Below, piece by piece: positions 29,143 to 32,088 of a stretch of DNA of 32,088 bases (position 1 is the stretch's first letter; every line of letters begins with the position of its first letter). The position numbers and the translations under genes were made by a program. The notes under the pieces were generated by a model. The model did no database searches and was not told the origin of the DNA. It saw nothing but the letters and a program-made list of their open reading frames with translations. Source of the DNA: a virus; the IMG/VR virus record IMGVR_UViG_3300025687_003854, positions 1-32,088 of that record, one strand, 5' to 3'.

Positions 29143-30178
29143 ATTATTATTAGCACTAACCGTAATGCTATTTGCAACACCAGCACTAGCAGACTACACA
29201 CTTATTGTACCACAAAAGCCAGGTGGCGGTACAAGCGTCTGGGCACAGATTGTTGCTGCAGAATGGGAAAAGCACCTAGGCGAAAAGATTGTCATCAAGC
29301 ACATTCCAGGTGCTCGTGACATTCCAGGCTTTAATGAGTACCACAATAACTTACAGAACGACCCAAAGACAATTATGGTATCACATGGTGGTAACGGTGT
29401 AAGTTTCCTACAGGAACAAGTAGATTACAACTACGCTGACTATGACAGTGTAGGACTTATGAACTTGAATATTATCTCAGGTATCCGCAAGGACTACAAG
29501 GCGGGAGACAAGATCAAGTTCGCAGCAGGATCAGGCATGGTACCAGAAGGACTTGCTATCGCACAGTTACTATGCGGTAACCTAGCTAGTATTGATGCAT
29601 ATACAGCATGCTTTAAAGATAAGGTCATATGGGTACCAGGTATGAGCGGTGGTCAGCGTAGACTAGCGTTCAAACGTGGCGAGCTCAATGGTACTAGAGA
29701 AAATCCAGCAGCATACAAGAAGCACGTAGAATCAAATGCAGATGCAAAGTTGTGGTTCACACACGGCATTCTACAAAAGGATGGCTCACATGCTGACGAT
29801 CCAAACTACCCAGGCTATCAGTTCGAGATCCTATTTGAAAAGCGTTGGGGAGAAAAGCCCGACAATGTTCTCTACCCTGCTTACAAGCTAGTTAAGAGTT
29901 TCCGTGACGGCTTACAAAAAGCACTATGGGTAGGCAAGGGTAATCCAAACCTAGATCATTTGCGTAAGACACTTACAGCAATGACACGTGATCCAGCTAG
30001 TGTAAAGGCTATTCAAGCAAAAGTTGGTGACTATGAATGGCTAGTGGGTTATGCTGGCAATCAGCAGCGTGACACACTAATGACATTTGTTACAGCAGAT
30101 GCCCTAAAGACACTTGTTGAATTTAACACAAGTGCTTTTGGACTCAAGAGTGTTTATAAACCTGAACTTGTCAAGTAA
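29135..30178 (+). CDS. tctC: TctC/Bug-family periplasmic binding protein, 347 aa
   Basis: Signal peptide MRKLLLALTVMLFATPALA (19 residues), then the Bug/TctC ligand-binding core IVPQKPGGGTSVWAQIVAAE with EKIVIKHIPGARDIPGF (family GGxxDxxAR... and NxxGAGG region). Length fits Bug proteins (about 320). These catch the carboxylate substrate in the periplasm and hand it to the TctA/TctB membrane complex. The divergent insert IAQLLCGNLASIDAYTACFK has two cysteines. AAAGGA is just upstream; the gene overlaps the permease end by 8 bases and its stop TAA is followed at once by the next ATG. Substrate cannot be read from sequence. Confidence 0.88.
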   Translation: MRKLLLALTVMLFATPALADYTLIVPQKPGGGTSVWAQIVAAEWEKHLGEKIVIKHIPGARDIPGFNEYHNNLQNDPKTIMVSHGGNGVSFLQEQVDYNYADYDSVGLMNLNIISGIRKDYKAGDKIKFAAGSGMVPEGLAIAQLLCGNLASIDAYTACFKDKVIWVPGMSGGQRRLAFKRGELNGTRENPAAYKKHVESNADAKLWFTHGILQKDGSHADDPNYPGYQFEILFEKRWGEKPDNVLYPAYKLVKSFRDGLQKALWVGKGNPNLDHLRKTLTAMTRDPASVKAIQAKVGDYEWLVGYAGNQQRDTLMTFVTADALKTLVEFNTSAFGLKSVYKPELVK

Positions 30179-30396
30179 TGGTAGTATATGTAAAGTATGC
30201 AAGTGCAGTGATCATTCTTTGTGCGATGGTCCTGCACGTTGCAGGCATTACGCCTTGGAACAGCATACTACAGCTTTTAGGTATTGCAGGCTGGACTTAT
30301 GTAGGCTTTAAGTGGAATGAAAAGGCTATTTTACTTAACTTTATGCCACAGGTACTGATAATCGTACCTATGCTCATATACCTTTATTTGTTATAA
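30178..30396 (+). CDS. Small membrane protein of the transporter module, 72 aa
   Basis: Starts at the base after the overlapping TctC stop. Two to three hydrophobic helices: VKYASAVIILCAMVLHVAG, SILQLLGIAGWTYVGFKWN and LLNFMPQVLIIVPMLIYLYL. In TTT systems the small subunit TctB is about 150 residues with four helices; this protein is half that length, so it is either a reduced TctB equivalent or a separate small component. The stop codon TAA lies inside the late box at 30392. Its placement as third gene directly after tctA-tctC argues that it is part of the transporter. Confidence 0.65.
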   Translation: MVVYVKYASAVIILCAMVLHVAGITPWNSILQLLGIAGWTYVGFKWNEKAILLNFMPQVLIIVPMLIYLYLL

Positions 30397-30399
30397 ATA
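30392..30399 (+). promoter_or_regulatory. Late promoter box overlapping a stop codon
   Basis: TATAAATA, the full T4 late consensus; its TAA (30394-30396) is the stop of the small membrane protein. Predicted start near 30405, before ATG 30418. Confidence 0.7.
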
Positions 30400-30417
30400 C
30401 AATATAAGGGTATTAAT

Positions 30418-30960
30418 ATGGATATCAAAGACATCGTTGAAAACAGCAAGAAGATTTATATGAGCGAAAGTGCTCTAGAAACTCTCATGGACTTTGAGCG
30501 TGTACTAGACGAGCTTGATCTTTATGCATTTAAGAATTGGAAAAAGGGCGAACTTATTGAAGGTCCTATTAAACACAGACATTGGGTAGAAGCTACATTT
30601 ATGTGGCCACACAAGCTAATGCCTGATCCAGACGGTGCTAAGAGACTGTTAGAGTATCGCTCTAAAGTTGAGTATAAAAAGGACAAACTTAGTACACCAG
30701 TAAAAGTCGAGTCACCCAGTGATTTCCGTCCAGGCACTAAAAAGCCCAAACTAAAAGAAGATCCTGTTTGGACAGTTCGTATCCAAATGCCCCTCGAAGT
30801 TATGACAGATATTAGAGAAGGCTTTATTGAACTTGAAGGTCAGGAAATTGATCTCAAGGATCTAGATGATGCTTATGATCAAAACATGCAAGACACAACA
30901 GCAATGACAGCACAACAGGGTGCTATGCCAGGAGATCCAAATGCCCTCCCAACAGCTTAA
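30418..30960 (+). CDS. Hypothetical late phage protein, 180 aa
   Basis: Late-type promoter box at 30392 and AAGGG in the leader. N terminus MDIKDIVENSKKIYMSESAL, then ETLMDFERVLDELDLY and WKKGELIEGPIKHRHWVEAT, an alpha-beta fold with no active-site motif that I recognise. The C terminus is Gln/Ala/Pro-rich and probably disordered. It overlaps the next gene's start by 20 bases, so the two are coupled. Late promotion and the endolysin context suggest a structural or assembly protein; I cannot name it. Confidence 0.6.
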   Translation: MDIKDIVENSKKIYMSESALETLMDFERVLDELDLYAFKNWKKGELIEGPIKHRHWVEATFMWPHKLMPDPDGAKRLLEYRSKVEYKKDKLSTPVKVESPSDFRPGTKKPKLKEDPVWTVRIQMPLEVMTDIREGFIELEGQEIDLKDLDDAYDQNMQDTTAMTAQQGAMPGDPNALPTA

Positions 30961-31492
30961 TGAAGCACTAGAAGCACAGGATCTCGCAGGAAGAGTTAGT
31001 AAGAAAATACACATTGACGAGTTCTCAAGTAAGATGGGCGACGACAGTGATGTAATTGTTACTACATTTAAAGTATTTGGAAAACAACCTGCAAACGACC
31101 TAGAACGTTTCCTAGAGCGTGGTTACAGTTGGATACTTGATGCAGAAACATCACCTGGTGAAATTGCCAAAGATGAATATCTAGTGTTTGTAGAGTGCGA
31201 ACGTCGTAGCTGGTATCCTCAAAAACTAATGAGCTTGATTGGCGATTTAACCAATCTCACTGAGCATGAACAAGATGCTTGGCAGGTTATGTACTTCCAA
31301 GACAAGCGTAACCCCACCTACAAACTAAACACCAAGAGTTTAAATCAAATTGTACCTCTTAGCCCACGCAACTATCGTGAAGCAAAGGGTGCAAAGAACG
31401 TACTAGAAAGTATGTTAAATTCAGCACGTATATCAAGAAAACAAGGAGACATCGATGGATTTACAGCGTTTGAGAGAAGACCTCGAGACTGA
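30941..31492 (+). CDS. Hypothetical late phage protein, 183 aa
   Basis: ATG 30941 follows CAGGAGATCCAA; an upstream in-frame ATG at 30920 is inside the previous gene without a ribosome-binding site. The product begins MPSQQLNEALEAQDLAGRVS and contains IVTTFKVFGKQPANDLERFL and YLVFVECERRSWYPQKLMSL, a beta-alpha pattern conserved-looking but not assigned. Ends in a basic tail (RISRKQGDIDGF) and overlaps the lysozyme by 38 bases. Part of the late unit from 30392. Confidence 0.6.
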   Translation: MPSQQLNEALEAQDLAGRVSKKIHIDEFSSKMGDDSDVIVTTFKVFGKQPANDLERFLERGYSWILDAETSPGEIAKDEYLVFVECERRSWYPQKLMSLIGDLTNLTEHEQDAWQVMYFQDKRNPTYKLNTKSLNQIVPLSPRNYREAKGAKNVLESMLNSARISRKQGDIDGFTAFERRPRD

Positions 31493-31898
31493 CGAGGGTG
31501 TTAAATACGAAATTTACCTTGACCATCTTGGCTATCCTACTTTTGGGATTGGCCATCTTATCCGCGAAGATGACCCCGAACATGGCGAAGCCACAGGCAC
31601 AGAAGTATCAGAGTCTAGAGTCGCTGAAGCCTTCGAGCAAGATGTCCAAACAGTATTGTCTGACTGCGCCAAACTTTATTCGGACTTCGAGGAGTTGCCA
31701 GAAGAAGCTCAACTCGTTATAGCAAACATGATGTTTAACCTAGGTTATCCACGTTTAAGTGCTTTTAAAGGCATGAAAGCGGGTGTTGATGCACGTGATT
31801 GGAATCGTGCAGCAGATGAAATGATCGACAGTCGTTGGTATAAGCAGGTTACTAATAGAGCACAAAGGCTTGTAGATCGTATCCGTGCACTAGCATAA
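31455..31898 (+). CDS. T4-type lysozyme endolysin (GH24), 147 aa
   Basis: Clear T4 lysozyme catalytic core: LETDEGVKYEIYLDHLGYPT, then FGIGHLI, with Glu 14, Asp 23 and Thr 29 matching T4 lysozyme Glu 11, Asp 20 and Thr 26. The second domain has NMMFNLGYPRLSAFKGM and SRWYKQVTNRAQRLV, as in the family. It cleaves the glycan strands of peptidoglycan. No signal peptide, so a holin is needed for export; none is adjacent, though 2275 encodes a two-helix candidate. AAGGAGA precedes ATG 31455. Free-standing size fits an endolysin rather than a baseplate fusion. Confidence 0.92.
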   Translation: MDLQRLREDLETDEGVKYEIYLDHLGYPTFGIGHLIREDDPEHGEATGTEVSESRVAEAFEQDVQTVLSDCAKLYSDFEELPEEAQLVIANMMFNLGYPRLSAFKGMKAGVDARDWNRAADEMIDSRWYKQVTNRAQRLVDRIRALA

Positions 31899-31901
31899 TC
31901 C

Positions 31902-31909
31902 TATAAATA
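31902..31909 (+). promoter_or_regulatory. Late promoter box
   Basis: TATAAATA, full consensus, three bases after the endolysin stop. Predicted start near 31915, before AGGAGG and ATG 31932. Confidence 0.7.
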
Positions 31910-31931
31910 CTGTTAACTTAGGAGGATTGCT

Positions 31932-32088
31932 ATGGCAACTTGGACAAAAGGACACGGCATCGACCCAGTCGGAGCAGTATCAGAAGCAGATATTGATACT
32001 TGGTATGCAAGTAAGGATCGCACAGTGGAACAAGGTTGGGACGATGCACAAGGATATGTTATGCAGCACATTGCACAGGGTATTCCTG
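31932..32088 (+). CDS. Late phage protein, truncated by the window end (first 52 aa)
   Basis: ATG 31932 after AGGAGG behind a late box. The visible part (MATWTKGHGIDPVGAVSEAD...DTWYASKDRTVEQGWDDAQG) has no stop before 32088. Soluble, acidic, no motif recognised. Late promotion suggests a structural or assembly gene. Confidence 0.6.
   Translation, partial: MATWTKGHGIDPVGAVSEADIDTWYASKDRTVEQGWDDAQGYVMQHIAQGIP

Overview
The window looks like part of the genome of a T4-like myovirus infecting a marine bacterium. It carries a T4 gp44-type clamp-loader ATPase, PhoH, a T4-type lysozyme, a GroES-like co-chaperonin, MazG, HesB/IscA, large repetitive tail-fibre genes, a ten-tRNA set, and two promoter classes. 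The first class is a TTGAC / 16-17 bp / TATTAT host-sigma-type box, often with a TG one base upstream of the -10. The second is a T4 late-type ATAAATA box. A marine alphaproteobacterial host is an inference from the tripartite tricarboxylate transporter (TTT) genes and overall gene flavour; nothing in the sequence names the host.

Layout. Positions 1-5.5 kb are an early-type region of small genes, ten tRNAs in several clusters (Leu, Glu, Arg, Gln, Gly, Val, Gly, Ala, Thr, Ser, all with encoded CCA), a SprT-like metallopeptidase, a short dihydroorotate-dehydrogenase-like protein, an HNH endonuclease, exported proteins and a helix-turn-helix protein. Positions 5.5-7.4 kb hold a translation initiation factor IF-1 homologue, a Cys-rich peptide, an A-type Fe-S carrier and, on the minus strand, a zinc-ribbon-like protein and an HtrA/DegP-like protease. 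Positions 7.5-14.7 kb are structural: three tail-fibre-like genes sharing terminal modules, a 1001-residue Ig-repeat protein, and two small proteins with possible prohead-cleavage signals.

Positions 14.7-20.8 kb hold MazG, conserved phage genes, a DnaE-like fragment, GroES-like, FkbM methyltransferase, clamp loader, radical SAM and a 2OG-Fe(II) oxygenase. Positions 20.9-24.5 kb hold an early gene, small membrane or exported proteins, a structured RNA/terminator, a HAD hydrolase, a beta-sandwich protein and PhoH. Positions 24.5-27.7 kb hold a PP-loop asparagine-synthase-like protein, an SGNH-like protein, a methyltransferase and a sulfotransferase-like protein. Positions 27.7-30.4 kb hold a compact transporter module (TctA, TctC-like binding protein, small membrane protein). 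Positions 30.4-32.1 kb hold late genes, an endolysin and a truncated CDS.

Main points of interest are the phage IF-1 together with several apparently leaderless genes, the transporter module, the DnaE fragment that stops just before the catalytic aspartates, a hairpin at mazG that overlaps a promoter, a terminator-like T-run and the ribosome-binding site, and palindromic late boxes that could fire in both directions between divergent genes.
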